In this document: positions 9,257 to 16,242 of the stretch, in pieces
How positions within the stretch are numbered: the stretch's first letter is position 1
Layout: the number at the start of each line of letters is the position of its first letter
NCBI RefSeq assembly: GCF_022842045.1
Contig: NZ_JALHQI010000026.1
Location: forward strand, 1-38,428
Length of the DNA: 38,428 nt
From: Arenimonas sp.
Lineage (GTDB): Bacteria; Pseudomonadota; Gammaproteobacteria; Xanthomonadales; Xanthomonadaceae
Direction of reading: 5' to 3'
Notes under the pieces: generated by a model
The model's database searches: none
Told to the model about the DNA's origin: nothing
Seen by the model: the letters and a program-made list of their open reading frames with translations, nothing else
Made by a program: the position numbers and the translations under genes

Positions 9257-9286
9257 CCTTTTCCCCGGTGGCTCCCTCTGCTCAGG

Positions 9287-9292
9287 AGTATA
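9287..9292 (-). promoter_or_regulatory. Possible -10 box of the GGDEF-EAL gene
   Basis: On the minus strand these bases read TATACT, about 30 nt upstream of the GGDEF-EAL ATG. No good -35 element is visible at the expected spacing, so the call is tentative. Confidence 0.3.
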
Positions 9293-9335
9293 GCCACCGA
9301 AACCGGCCCGCATGGGCCCCGCTGGAGACCCGCGC

Positions 9336-10301
9336 GTGAAGACCCCGATCCCCGACCTGCCCGCCCACCTGATCACGCCCGAGCCCGTGTACCGGGCACG
9401 CCGCCAGCTGATGCAGCTGGGCCTGGCCAGCCCGCTGCTCGCGCTTGCCGGCTGCGCCGGGGCGCAGGACGCCAGCGCCCCCGCACCCACCGCGGCGGCC
9501 AGCGGGGCCAGCGGCGCGGCGCCCGCCAGCGAAGAGCTCACGCGTTTCGAGGACGCCACCAGCTACAACAACTTCTACGAATTCGGCACCGGCAAGACCG
9601 ACCCCGCCCGCTACGCCGGCTCCCTGGAGCCGGCGCCCTGGTCGGTGGTGGTGGGCGGCGAAGCCGAGGTCACGGGCACCTTTCCGCTCGAGGACCTGCT
9701 CAGGATCACGGCCGTGCAGGACCGCACCTACCGCTTGCGCTGCGTCGAGGGCTGGTCGATGGTCATCCCGTGGCAGGGCCTGCCGCTGGGCGAGGTGCTC
9801 CAGCGGTTCAAGCCGAACTCGCGCGCGAAGTACGTTGCCTTCACCACCCTGGCCGACCCGCGCCAGATGCCCGGGTTGCGCTACCCGTCCATCGACTGGC
9901 CCTACCGCGAAGGCCTGCGGATGGACGAGGCGATGCACCCGCTGACCCTGCTGGCCACCGGCATGTACGGCAAGCCGCTGCCGAACCAGAACGGCGCCCC
10001 GCTGCGGCTGGTGGTGCCCTGGAAGTACGGGTTCAAGAGCATCAAGTCGATCATCCGCATCGACTTCACCGAAACCATGCCGCCGACCAGCTGGAACATG
10101 CTGCAGCCCGAGGAGTACGGCTTCTATTCCAACGTGAACCCCGACGTCGACCACCCGCGCTGGAGCCAGCGCAGCGAGCGCCGGATCGCCGGCACCGCCA
10201 GCAAGCTGTTCGCCGAGCGCATCCCCACCCTGCCCTTCAACGGCTACGGCGAGCAGGTTGCCGGCCTGTACGCGGGCATGGACCTGCGCAAGTGGTACTA
10301 G
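9336..10301 (+). CDS. msrP: Protein-methionine-sulfoxide reductase catalytic subunit (molybdoenzyme)
   Basis: Reduces methionine sulfoxide in envelope proteins using a mononuclear Mo-molybdopterin, with electrons from MsrQ. Family hallmarks are [12 protein letters not shown], the molybdopterin-ligand Cys in [40 protein letters not shown] and the C-terminal [12 protein letters not shown]. The signal region has twin arginines ([10 protein letters not shown]) and then LALAGC, which also fits a lipobox. The GTG at 9336 is chosen because GGAG lies 8 nt upstream and because it places the twin arginines about 22 residues in, as in E. coli; an in-frame ATG at 9312 lacks a ribosome site. It overlaps msrQ by 10 nt. 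Confidence 0.95.
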   Translation: MKTPIPDLPAHLITPEPVYRARRQLMQLGLASPLLALAGCAGAQDASAPAPTAAASGASGAAPASEELTRFEDATSYNNFYEFGTGKTDPARYAGSLEPAPWSVVVGGEAEVTGTFPLEDLLRITAVQDRTYRLRCVEGWSMVIPWQGLPLGEVLQRFKPNSRAKYVAFTTLADPRQMPGLRYPSIDWPYREGLRMDEAMHPLTLLATGMYGKPLPNQNGAPLRLVVPWKYGFKSIKSIIRIDFTETMPPTSWNMLQPEEYGFYSNVNPDVDHPRWSQRSERRIAGTASKLFAERIPTLPFNGYGEQVAGLYAGMDLRKWY

Positions 10302-10921
10302 GCCGCGGCATCGATTGGCGCTGGGTCGGGTTCAAGGCCCTGGCGCACGCGCTGGCCCTGCTGCCGCTGGCGAGTCTGGTGCAGGGTGTCATCGAGGACA
10401 GCCTGGGCGCCGACCCGGTCGCGGCGCTCACCCACGCCACCGGCGACTGGGCGCTGCGCCTGCTTCTGCTCGGGCTGGCGCTGACGCCGCTCCGGCGACT
10501 CACCGGCCAGGCGTGGCCGATCCGGTTCCGGCGCCTGGTGGGTTTGTACGCGTTCTTCTATGCCTTCCTGCACCTGGCGGTCTTCCTGGTGCTGGACCTG
10601 GGCGGCTACTGGACGCAAATCTTCGAGGACATCGTCAAGCGGCCCTACATCACGGTCGGCTTCGCGGCCTGGATGCTGCTGGTGCCGCTCGCGTTCACGT
10701 CCACCCGCGGCTGGATGAGGCGGCTCGGCCGGCGCTGGGCGCAGTTGCACCGGCTGGTCTACGCGGTGGGCGTGCTGGCCGTGCTGCACTTCCTGTGGCT
10801 GGTGAAATCGGACCTGCGGGAACCGCTGGTGTACGCCGCGATCCTGGCGGTGCTGCTGGGCGCACGCCTGTGGTGGCGGCTGCGCCGCCCCCCGGGTCAG
10901 GCGCCGGCGCGGGGCGCGTAG
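10292..10921 (+). CDS. msrQ: Haem-binding membrane subunit of methionine sulfoxide reductase
   Basis: Inner-membrane cytochrome b-type protein that passes quinone-pool electrons to MsrP. The 209 residues match the family's usual length and contain about six hydrophobic segments. Ferric-reductase-like features include [15 protein letters not shown], a histidine in [16 protein letters not shown] and conserved arginine-rich loops. No ATG fits; the GTG at 10292 starts inside the end of msrP, giving coupled translation. The 3' end overlaps the convergent FHA gene by 25 nt. Confidence 0.93.
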   Translation: MVLGRGIDWRWVGFKALAHALALLPLASLVQGVIEDSLGADPVAALTHATGDWALRLLLLGLALTPLRRLTGQAWPIRFRRLVGLYAFFYAFLHLAVFLVLDLGGYWTQIFEDIVKRPYITVGFAAWMLLVPLAFTSTRGWMRRLGRRWAQLHRLVYAVGVLAVLHFLWLVKSDLREPLVYAAILAVLLGARLWWRLRRPPGQAPARGA

Positions 10922-11766
10922 ACCAGCAGCGCGGTCAGGGCCGCGGCCAGCACGGTGGCGGCGGCGATCAGCCACCACAACGCGCCCGGGTCCTTGTGCG
11001 GCGGCTCGACGGCCGCGGGTTCCGGCGCCGCGACCGGGTCGCGCGCCACCGGCACCCGCACCGCCTTCATCGTCTGGGTGTGGGTGGTGGTGGCCGGCTT
11101 GGCCGCGTCCATCTGGCCGCGCAGCGGCAGGCCCGGGGCCTCGAGCTGGAAGCGGTGCTGGTCAATGACCAGCTGGTCGCCCGGTGAAAGCACGGCATCG
11201 CGCACCGGCACGCCGTTCACCAGGCTGGCATCGTTGCCCATGGCCCGCAGCACGACCCGGTCGGCGTGCAGCTCGACCACGGCGTGGCGCTCGGCGACAC
11301 CGGCGTCCTCCAGGCGGATGTCGGCCGAGGCGGAACGGCCGATCAGCCGCGGCTCGGTCAGGGTGTAGCTGCGTCCGTAGTGCTGGCCAGACAGGCCGCG
11401 CAGCACGACGCGGGCGGCGGCCACGCGCTGGGCCTCACTCATCGCAGGCGGTGCCACGGCCGGGATGCGGCGCTCGATGGCGGGCTCGTCGTCGGCGCGC
11501 ACCACCACCCGCAGCTTGTCCAGGCAGACCAGGTCGCCGGGGCGCAGCTGGGCCAGGCGTCGCACCGGGCGGGCGTTGAGGTGGACGCCATGGACACCGG
11601 CCGGGACCCGCAGCCACAGGCCCCGGCGGTCGCGCTGGAAGCTGGCGTGGTGGGGCGCGAGGCCGACGTCGGGCAGGCAGACCCGGCTGCCGGCGCGGCT
11701 GCCCACGATCACTTCCCCCCGAAGGGCCACGTTGGCGTGTTCACCGTTGGGGAACGTCAGCTGCAT
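10897..11766 (-). CDS. Tail-anchored protein with two FHA domains
   Basis: A 289-residue protein. The N-terminal FHA-like domain (about 17-90) has the GSR motif at 22-24, a His pair at 39-40 and N64. The second, more typical FHA domain (about 140-208) has IGRSASADI, H161 and N184-G185. A Pro/Ala/Thr-rich linker follows, and a single hydrophobic segment at about 262-284 ends the protein, so the FHA domains should face the cytoplasm. FHA domains bind phosphothreonine peptides; no Ser/Thr kinase is in the window. The start at 11766 has an excellent GGAGGAG 5 nt away. It is divergent from the PHA-granule protein and its partner is unknown. Confidence 0.85.
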   Translation of the reverse strand: MQLTFPNGEHANVALRGEVIVGSRAGSRVCLPDVGLAPHHASFQRDRRGLWLRVPAGVHGVHLNARPVRRLAQLRPGDLVCLDKLRVVVRADDEPAIERRIPAVAPPAMSEAQRVAAARVVLRGLSGQHYGRSYTLTEPRLIGRSASADIRLEDAGVAERHAVVELHADRVVLRAMGNDASLVNGVPVRDAVLSPGDQLVIDQHRFQLEAPGLPLRGQMDAAKPATTTHTQTMKAVRVPVARDPVAAPEPAAVEPPHKDPGALWWLIAAATVLAAALTALLVYAPRAGA

Positions 11767-11864
11767 CCAAACTCCTCCGGCCGCGAATCTAGCATGGCCG
11801 GCTGCGGCCACGCCCTTGGTGGTTACGCCAAAGCAACGCAGAATAGGCCGCCGAGGAGGGCACC

Positions 11865-12140
11865 ATGTCCAATATCGATATCCGCCGCAGCCATGCGCGG
11901 CCGCTGAAGGAAGCCCGCGCCGCGATCGAGCGCGTCGCCGAACACATCGCCGAGAAGTTCGACGTCGAGTACGGCTGGAACGGCAACACGATGGAGTTTT
12001 CCCGCGGCGGCGTCGACGGCCACATCGCCGTCAGCCCCAAGGACATCCACGTCACCGCGACGCTCGGCTTCCTGCTGGGTGCTATCAAGGGCCCGATCGA
12101 GCGCGAGATCCAGCGCTACCTCGACGAGGAGTTTGGCTAG
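11865..12140 (+). CDS. Polyhydroxyalkanoic acid system (PHA-granule-region) family protein
   Basis: A 91-residue soluble protein resembling the short family annotated as polyhydroxyalkanoic acid system protein (PHA_gran_rgn). Visible features are IDIRRSHARPLKEARAAIE, a middle section of GWNGNTMEFSRGGVDGHI, and the C-terminal LGFLLGAIKGPIEREIQRYL. GGAGG 7 nt before the ATG fixes the start. The family is found beside phasins and PHA genes; its biochemical role is not established. A phasin lies about 2.2 kb downstream on the same strand. Its last 56 nt overlap the convergent FFLEELY-type gene. Confidence 0.85.
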   Translation: MSNIDIRRSHARPLKEARAAIERVAEHIAEKFDVEYGWNGNTMEFSRGGVDGHIAVSPKDIHVTATLGFLLGAIKGPIEREIQRYLDEEFG

Positions 12141-12855
12141 GCCCGATCGCGAACGGATCCGGGTCGCCGGCCAACAGCCGGGCCGAGGCCTGGCGTTCGC
12201 GGTGGCCGATCGCCTCGAGGAAATCGCCGGCGCCGTCGAGCGCTTCGAACGCGCCGAAGCCCCGCTCCAGGAAGCCCTGCAGCTCGGACAGCCCGGCGGC
12301 CCGCGCCGGCAGCCGCGACGCCCGCAGCAGCTTGAATACGCCGCGCTGGTGGACCGCGCCGTCCAGGGTCCAGCCGACGCCGAGGATCAGCTCGATCTGC
12401 AGCCGGCGCAGCCGCGGCAGGCCGACGGCGCGGTAGGCCACGCCATAGTCGGCCAGCGTGATCTCGGCCTCGGGCGTCTTGCGCCGCGCCAGTTGCTCGG
12501 CCATCCGCAGGTCGAAGGCGTGGCTGAGCACGGCCAGGCCGATCGCATCGGCCGCGGCCTCCAGCAGGGTGTCGGGGAGCAAGCGCGACATCAGCGGCAT
12601 GATCCGCGCCACGTCGCGGTCGCGGGCCGAGAAATCCTTCTCGCCGTACAGGTCGCTGAGGAAGAACTCGGCTGCCGGCCGCATCCGCGGGTTGGCCAGG
12701 AAGTCCTCGAAGCTGGCGGCCAGGCGCCGGGTCTGCCAGGCGCGCAGCCGCGCCAGCGCCGGCAACCGGTTGCGCGGGTCGCGCACCGGGTCATGCACGT
12801 CGCGCTGCCAGGCCAGGCGCCGGGCCAGCTTCTGGCGCAGGGGCGTGGTGCTCAT
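12085..12855 (-). CDS. FFLEELY-motif-type protein of unknown function
   Basis: A 256-residue, Arg/Leu/Ala-rich, predicted soluble helical protein without signal peptide or membrane segment. The central FFLSDLYGEKDFSARDRDVARI is the counterpart of the motif naming the FFLEELY family of xanthomonads, as far as I recall. A C-terminal GFLERGFGAFEAL precedes a basic low-complexity tail. No catalytic motif is evident. The ATG at 12855 gives MSTTPLRQKLARRL but has no clear ribosome site, so the start is less certain. Its 3' end runs 56 nt into the PHA-granule-region gene on the opposite strand. Repeated proximity to PHA genes is the only hint of role. Confidence 0.75.
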   Translation of the reverse strand: MSTTPLRQKLARRLAWQRDVHDPVRDPRNRLPALARLRAWQTRRLAASFEDFLANPRMRPAAEFFLSDLYGEKDFSARDRDVARIMPLMSRLLPDTLLEAAADAIGLAVLSHAFDLRMAEQLARRKTPEAEITLADYGVAYRAVGLPRLRRLQIELILGVGWTLDGAVHQRGVFKLLRASRLPARAAGLSELQGFLERGFGAFEALDGAGDFLEAIGHRERQASARLLAGDPDPFAIGPSQTPRRGSAGSRARSGP

Positions 12856-12907
12856 GGCGCGCGCCGTGGCCCGTGAAGGCCGGGTAAGGAACTGCGATCG
12901 CTCACAC

Positions 12908-12935
12908 TTGTCCGGGGTCTGCGGCGGGCTACAAT
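12908..12935 (+). promoter_or_regulatory. Predicted sigma-70 promoter of the patatin gene
   Basis: TTGTCC at 12908-12913 and TACAAT at 12930-12935 are separated by 16 bp, placing transcription start about 25 nt before the patatin ATG. The -10 box matches consensus at five of six positions in an otherwise very GC-rich stretch. Confidence 0.55.
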
Positions 12936-12966
12936 CGCCGCGCCTTCGTAGGAGTTCCCCCATAGC

Positions 12967-14229
12967 ATGCTAGTTCTGCAGCCCGCCCGGAAGCGCCGCC
13001 AGCCCAGCGAGGGCCGGATCGGCCTCGCCATCGCCGGCGGCGGGCCGATCGGCGGCATGTACGAACTGGGCGCGCTGCGTGCCCTCGACGTAGCCATCGA
13101 TGGCCTGGACCTGACCAAGCTCGAGGTCTACGTCGGCGTCAGCTCGGGCGCCTTCCTGGCCGCGGGCCTGGCGAACCGGCTCGACACCGCCGAGATGTGC
13201 CGCATCTTCATCACCGGCGACAGCGACCAGGTCAAGTTCCGGCCCGAGATGTTCCTGCGCCCGGCCTTCCTGGAGTACGCCAAACGCGCGGCCTCCCTGC
13301 CCCGGCTCGCCTTCGACTGGTGGAAGGACGTGCTCACCGACCCGACCGGATCGCACCTGAGCGAGCTGATCAGCCGCTTCGGCGGCGTCATCCCGACCGG
13401 GCTGTTCGACAACCGCGGCATCGAGCGCTTCCTGCGCGAGGTCTTCACCATCCGCGGCCGCAGCAACGATTTCCGCGAGCTGGCGGCCAAGCTCTACGTG
13501 GTCGCGGTCGACCTCGACAGTGGCGAGGCGGTGCGCTTCGGCAGCCCCGGCTGGGACGACGTCAGCATCTCGCGCGCCGTGCAGGCCAGCTCGGCCCTGC
13601 CCGGCCTTTACTCGCCGGTGGACATCCGCGGCCATCATTTCGTCGACGGCGCGCTGCGCCGGACCATGCACGCCTCGGTGGTGCTCGACCACGGCATCGA
13701 CCTGATGCTGGGCATCAATCCCTTCGTCCCGTTCAATGCCAGCCGCGGCGGCCGCCCGCCCGAAGGCATGGACAAGCTGGCCCAGGGCGGCCTGCCGGTG
13801 GTGCTGTCGCAGACCTTCCGCACCATCCTGCAGTCGCGCATGCAGGTGGGGTTGGCCAAGTACGCCCAGCAGTACCCGGACACCGACCAGGTGGTGTTCG
13901 AGCCCAACGAGGACGACGGCGAGATGTTCTTCACCAACGTCTTCAGCTACTCCTCGCGCCAGCGGGTGTGCGAGCACGCCTTCCATTCGACCCTGGCCGA
14001 CCTGCGCCGGCGCCGCGAGCAACTGGCCCCGGTGCTGGCGCGCCACGGCCTGCGCCTGCGGGCCGAAGTGCTCGACGACCCGTCCCTGTCGATCATGGAC
14101 GGACTGGGCATCGCGCCGCGCACCACCGATGCCACGGCGCGCCTGCGGATGGCGCTCGACGACGTCGACGCCATCGTCAAGGCGCGGCGCCCCAACCGTC
14201 GCCGCGCCGCCGCCACGCGCCGGCGCTGA
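12967..14229 (+). CDS. Patatin-like phospholipase/acylhydrolase
   Basis: A 420-residue Ser-Asp dyad lipid hydrolase of the patatin family. The oxyanion loop is at residues 24-30 (GGGPIGG). The nucleophile is S59 in the G-V-S-S-G elbow at 57-61, and the dyad aspartate is D227 in FVDGALRR. No signal peptide is seen, so it is probably cytoplasmic or membrane-peripheral. The C-terminus is Arg-rich. An AGGAG lies about 12 nt before the ATG, a long spacing. The neighbouring granule-region and phasin genes suggest it may act on stored lipid or membrane lipid; the substrate is not shown by the sequence. Confidence 0.9.
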   Translation: MLVLQPARKRRQPSEGRIGLAIAGGGPIGGMYELGALRALDVAIDGLDLTKLEVYVGVSSGAFLAAGLANRLDTAEMCRIFITGDSDQVKFRPEMFLRPAFLEYAKRAASLPRLAFDWWKDVLTDPTGSHLSELISRFGGVIPTGLFDNRGIERFLREVFTIRGRSNDFRELAAKLYVVAVDLDSGEAVRFGSPGWDDVSISRAVQASSALPGLYSPVDIRGHHFVDGALRRTMHASVVLDHGIDLMLGINPFVPFNASRGGRPPEGMDKLAQGGLPVVLSQTFRTILQSRMQVGLAKYAQQYPDTDQVVFEPNEDDGEMFFTNVFSYSSRQRVCEHAFHSTLADLRRRREQLAPVLARHGLRLRAEVLDDPSLSIMDGLGIAPRTTDATARLRMALDDVDAIVKARRPNRRRAAATRRR

Positions 14230-14339
14230 CCGCCGCGCGGACCGCGCCGCGCACTGGTGTGAATGCTCTAGACACGCGGCGCAAATTGGCGCCACTCGGG
14301 CGTCGTGCCCAACCCCTTACCGAACGGAGTTACCTCGCG

Positions 14340-14957
14340 ATGGCCAAGCTCAAGAAGACCGTGCGTGCCAAGAAGGCCGCCCCGAAGTCGAACGCCGACC
14401 TGCAGGCCAAGGCCGAGCAGATGTCGCGCTCGATCGTCGAATCGGCCCAGCAGATCTGGATGGCCGGCGTCGGCGCCTTCACCCGCGCCCAGGGCGAGGG
14501 CTCGAAGCTGTTCGAGGCGCTGGTCAAGGAAGGCATGACCATCGAGAAGACCACCCGCCAGCTGGCCACCGGCCGCGTGGATGCGGTGCGTGATGCCGTC
14601 GAGGACCGCGTGGGCGTGGTGCGCGAGCGCGCCGTCGACACCTGGGACCGCCTCGAGTCGGTGTTCGAGACCCGCGTGCAGCGCGCCCTGAACCGCCTCG
14701 GCGTGCCGGGCCGCGAGGACCTCGCCGAGCTCAACGCCCGCGTCAACGAACTCAATGCGGAGCTGCGCAAGCTGGGCAAGGGCGGCGCCAAACCGGCCGC
14801 CAGGAAGGCCCCGGCGAAGAAGGCCGCTGCTAAGAAGCCGGCCAAGCCCGCCGCGCGCAAGGCCAAGCCGGCCCAGCCCGCCGCCCGCAAGCCTCGCGCC
14901 AGCCGCAAGCCCGCGCTGCCCAAGGCCCCCAAGCCGGACGCGCCGCAGGCCGGCTGA
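14340..14957 (+). CDS. Phasin family protein with histone-like tail (PhaF/PhaI type)
   Basis: A 205-residue granule-associated protein. Residues 1-18 are basic. Residues 19-147 form an amphipathic helical phasin domain, with ESAQQIWMAGVGAFTRAQ, a long charged helix, and a leucine-spaced coiled coil LAELNARVNELNAELRKL. The tail, about 150-205, is an Ala/Lys/Pro-rich AKKPA-type repeat like the DNA-binding tail of Pseudomonas PhaF. Such proteins coat storage granules and help partition them with the nucleoid. GGAG lies 10 nt before the ATG. It follows the patatin gene by 110 nt. No PHA synthase is present in the window, so which polymer or lipid it coats is open. Confidence 0.88.
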   Translation: MAKLKKTVRAKKAAPKSNADLQAKAEQMSRSIVESAQQIWMAGVGAFTRAQGEGSKLFEALVKEGMTIEKTTRQLATGRVDAVRDAVEDRVGVVRERAVDTWDRLESVFETRVQRALNRLGVPGREDLAELNARVNELNAELRKLGKGGAKPAARKAPAKKAAAKKPAKPAARKAKPAQPAARKPRASRKPALPKAPKPDAPQAG

Positions 14958-14965
14958 ACCGTTTC

Positions 14966-15032
14966 ATGTCCGCCAGCCAGTAACCGGAGTCCGTTCGCTC
15001 CCTCCCCTTGCGGCTTCCCGGCTGGCGGACAT
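14966..15032 (+). repeat. Perfect 13-bp inverted repeat downstream of the phasin gene
   Basis: ATGTCCGCCAGCC at 14966-14978 is exactly complementary to 15020-15032, enclosing 41 nt that can form smaller GC-rich stems. It begins 9 nt after the phasin stop and sits just before a separate terminator-like hairpin. It could be a 3' UTR structure, a small RNA or a protein-binding palindrome; the sequence alone does not decide. Confidence 0.7.
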
Positions 15033-15044
15033 CTTCCCGTGACA

Positions 15045-15076
15045 GACAAAGGCCCGGCCCGCGCCGGGCCTTTGTC
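15045..15076 (+). terminator. Terminator-like hairpin after the phasin gene
   Basis: A 14-bp perfect stem (15045-15058 with 15063-15076, including AAAGGCCCGGC and its complement) closes on the 4-nt loop CCGC. The U-run is short and interrupted, but the stem ends in TTTGTC. It probably ends phasin transcription before the Mrr-like gene. Confidence 0.7.
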
Positions 15077-15147
15077 GTTGCGGGCCTGCGTCGCGCGGTT
15101 TCCGCGTTATCCTCTGGCACCCCGCAGATTGAGTTCGGAGCCATCGG

Positions 15148-16194
15148 ATGTTTGGTGTCAGCCCCTGGATCGCCGCCGTCATTGCCACCGCCGTCGCGCT
15201 GTTGGCCAGCACGTGGTGGTTCGGCATCCATCGCCGTCGGCTGGCCGAGAACAGCGCCGGCATCAAGGCCCTGGCCGGCATGAAGTGGCGCGAGTGCGCC
15301 GGCCTGGTGCTGCAGGCCATGGCCGAGAAGGGCTATACCGAGCTGCCCTCGAGCCGGCAGCCGGGCGACGGCGGCGCCGAATTCCTGCTGTTGAAGGAGA
15401 ACGAGCGCTGCCTGCTGGGCTACAAGCACGGCACCGCCTATCGCCTCGGCGAAGCCAACGTCCGCGATTTCGCCAATGCCGTGCAGCTGCAGGGCGCCAC
15501 CACCGGCATGCTGGTCACGCTGGGCAGCGCCGAGGGATTCGCGCGCGACCTGGCCCGCCGCTACGGCGTCGACCTGGTGGACGGCCGCAGCCTCTGGCCG
15601 CAGGTCGAACCCTTCGCGCCGGCGCACCTGGTCGAGGACATCCGGCACCAGGCCGCCACCGGCATCCGCCGTGGCCAGCAGTTGGGCGCCGTCGGCAGCC
15701 TGGTGCTGGGCATGATGGTGTTCGGCGTGGCCCAGATGGGCGTGGAAGAGTCGCCGATGCCGGCCCCGGCAGGCGCGCCGTCGGCCGCCCCGGCCAGCAC
15801 GCAGGCTTCTGCAGAACCGGCAACCGCCGCCGCAACCCCGGCTGCGGCGCCTGCGCCCGCCGCGGAACCGGAGTTCCAGGACGAAGCCTCCCGCCGGGCC
15901 AGCGACGCCATGAAGGAGCTCGCGGCCGTTGCCCAACTCACCGACGAGGAGCGGGCCCTGCGCAGGCGCCAGGCCGCCAGCCGGGTCGCCGACCTGAAGC
16001 AGGCCAACCGCGCCTACTGGTCCACCCAGTCCACCCTGGTGGTGGGCCTGGTGCGCGAGGACGGCATCGATACCGGCATCGTCAACGAAGCCTGCGCGAT
16101 CCTGGTCGAGTACGAAGAGCTTCGCTACACGCGCCTGCAGCTCGAACCGCCTTCGGATTCGACCGTGCCGGTGCGCTGGAAGCAGTGCCAGTAA
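15148..16194 (+). CDS. Membrane-anchored Mrr-like (PD-(D/E)XK fold) protein, degenerate active site
   Basis: A 348-residue protein with a membrane segment at about 5-25, then a positively charged HRRR. An Mrr-like domain covers about 36-160, a second membrane segment about 178-197, an Ala/Pro linker about 200-245, and a C-terminal helical domain contains EERALRRRQAASRVADLKQ. Charge distribution puts the Mrr-like domain in the cytoplasm and the C-terminal domain in the periplasm. The expected Asp is present (D74 in GDGGAEF), but the (E/Q)xK position reads G91-Y92-K93, so cleavage activity is doubtful. GGAG lies 7-8 nt upstream of the ATG. No methylase is nearby, which argues against a restriction system. 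The family call is moderate and the function unknown. Confidence 0.7.
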   Translation: MFGVSPWIAAVIATAVALLASTWWFGIHRRRLAENSAGIKALAGMKWRECAGLVLQAMAEKGYTELPSSRQPGDGGAEFLLLKENERCLLGYKHGTAYRLGEANVRDFANAVQLQGATTGMLVTLGSAEGFARDLARRYGVDLVDGRSLWPQVEPFAPAHLVEDIRHQAATGIRRGQQLGAVGSLVLGMMVFGVAQMGVEESPMPAPAGAPSAAPASTQASAEPATAAATPAAAPAPAAEPEFQDEASRRASDAMKELAAVAQLTDEERALRRRQAASRVADLKQANRAYWSTQSTLVVGLVREDGIDTGIVNEACAILVEYEELRYTRLQLEPPSDSTVPVRWKQCQ

Positions 16195-16207
16195 GCCCGG
16201 CGCCACC

Positions 16208-16236
16208 CGCCTCCCCCGCCCGAGGGCGAGGGGGCG
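16208..16236. terminator. Possible hairpin between convergent genes
   Basis: An imperfect GC-rich stem (arms 16208-16221 and 16224-16236, with one mismatch and one bulge) lies between the stop of the Mrr-like gene and the stop of the convergent reductase. There is no U-run, so function as a terminator is uncertain. Confidence 0.35.
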
Positions 16237-16242
16237 CGTCCT

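Noticed and set aside
9257-9559. Upstream extension of the GGDEF-EAL gene
   Set aside because: It would run through msrP on the opposite strand, and the low-complexity residues precede the first PAS domain; the ATG at 9256 suffices.
15148-16194. A restriction-modification locus
   Set aside because: The Mrr-like domain lacks a complete catalytic motif, is membrane-tethered, and no methyltransferase or specificity gene is in the window.
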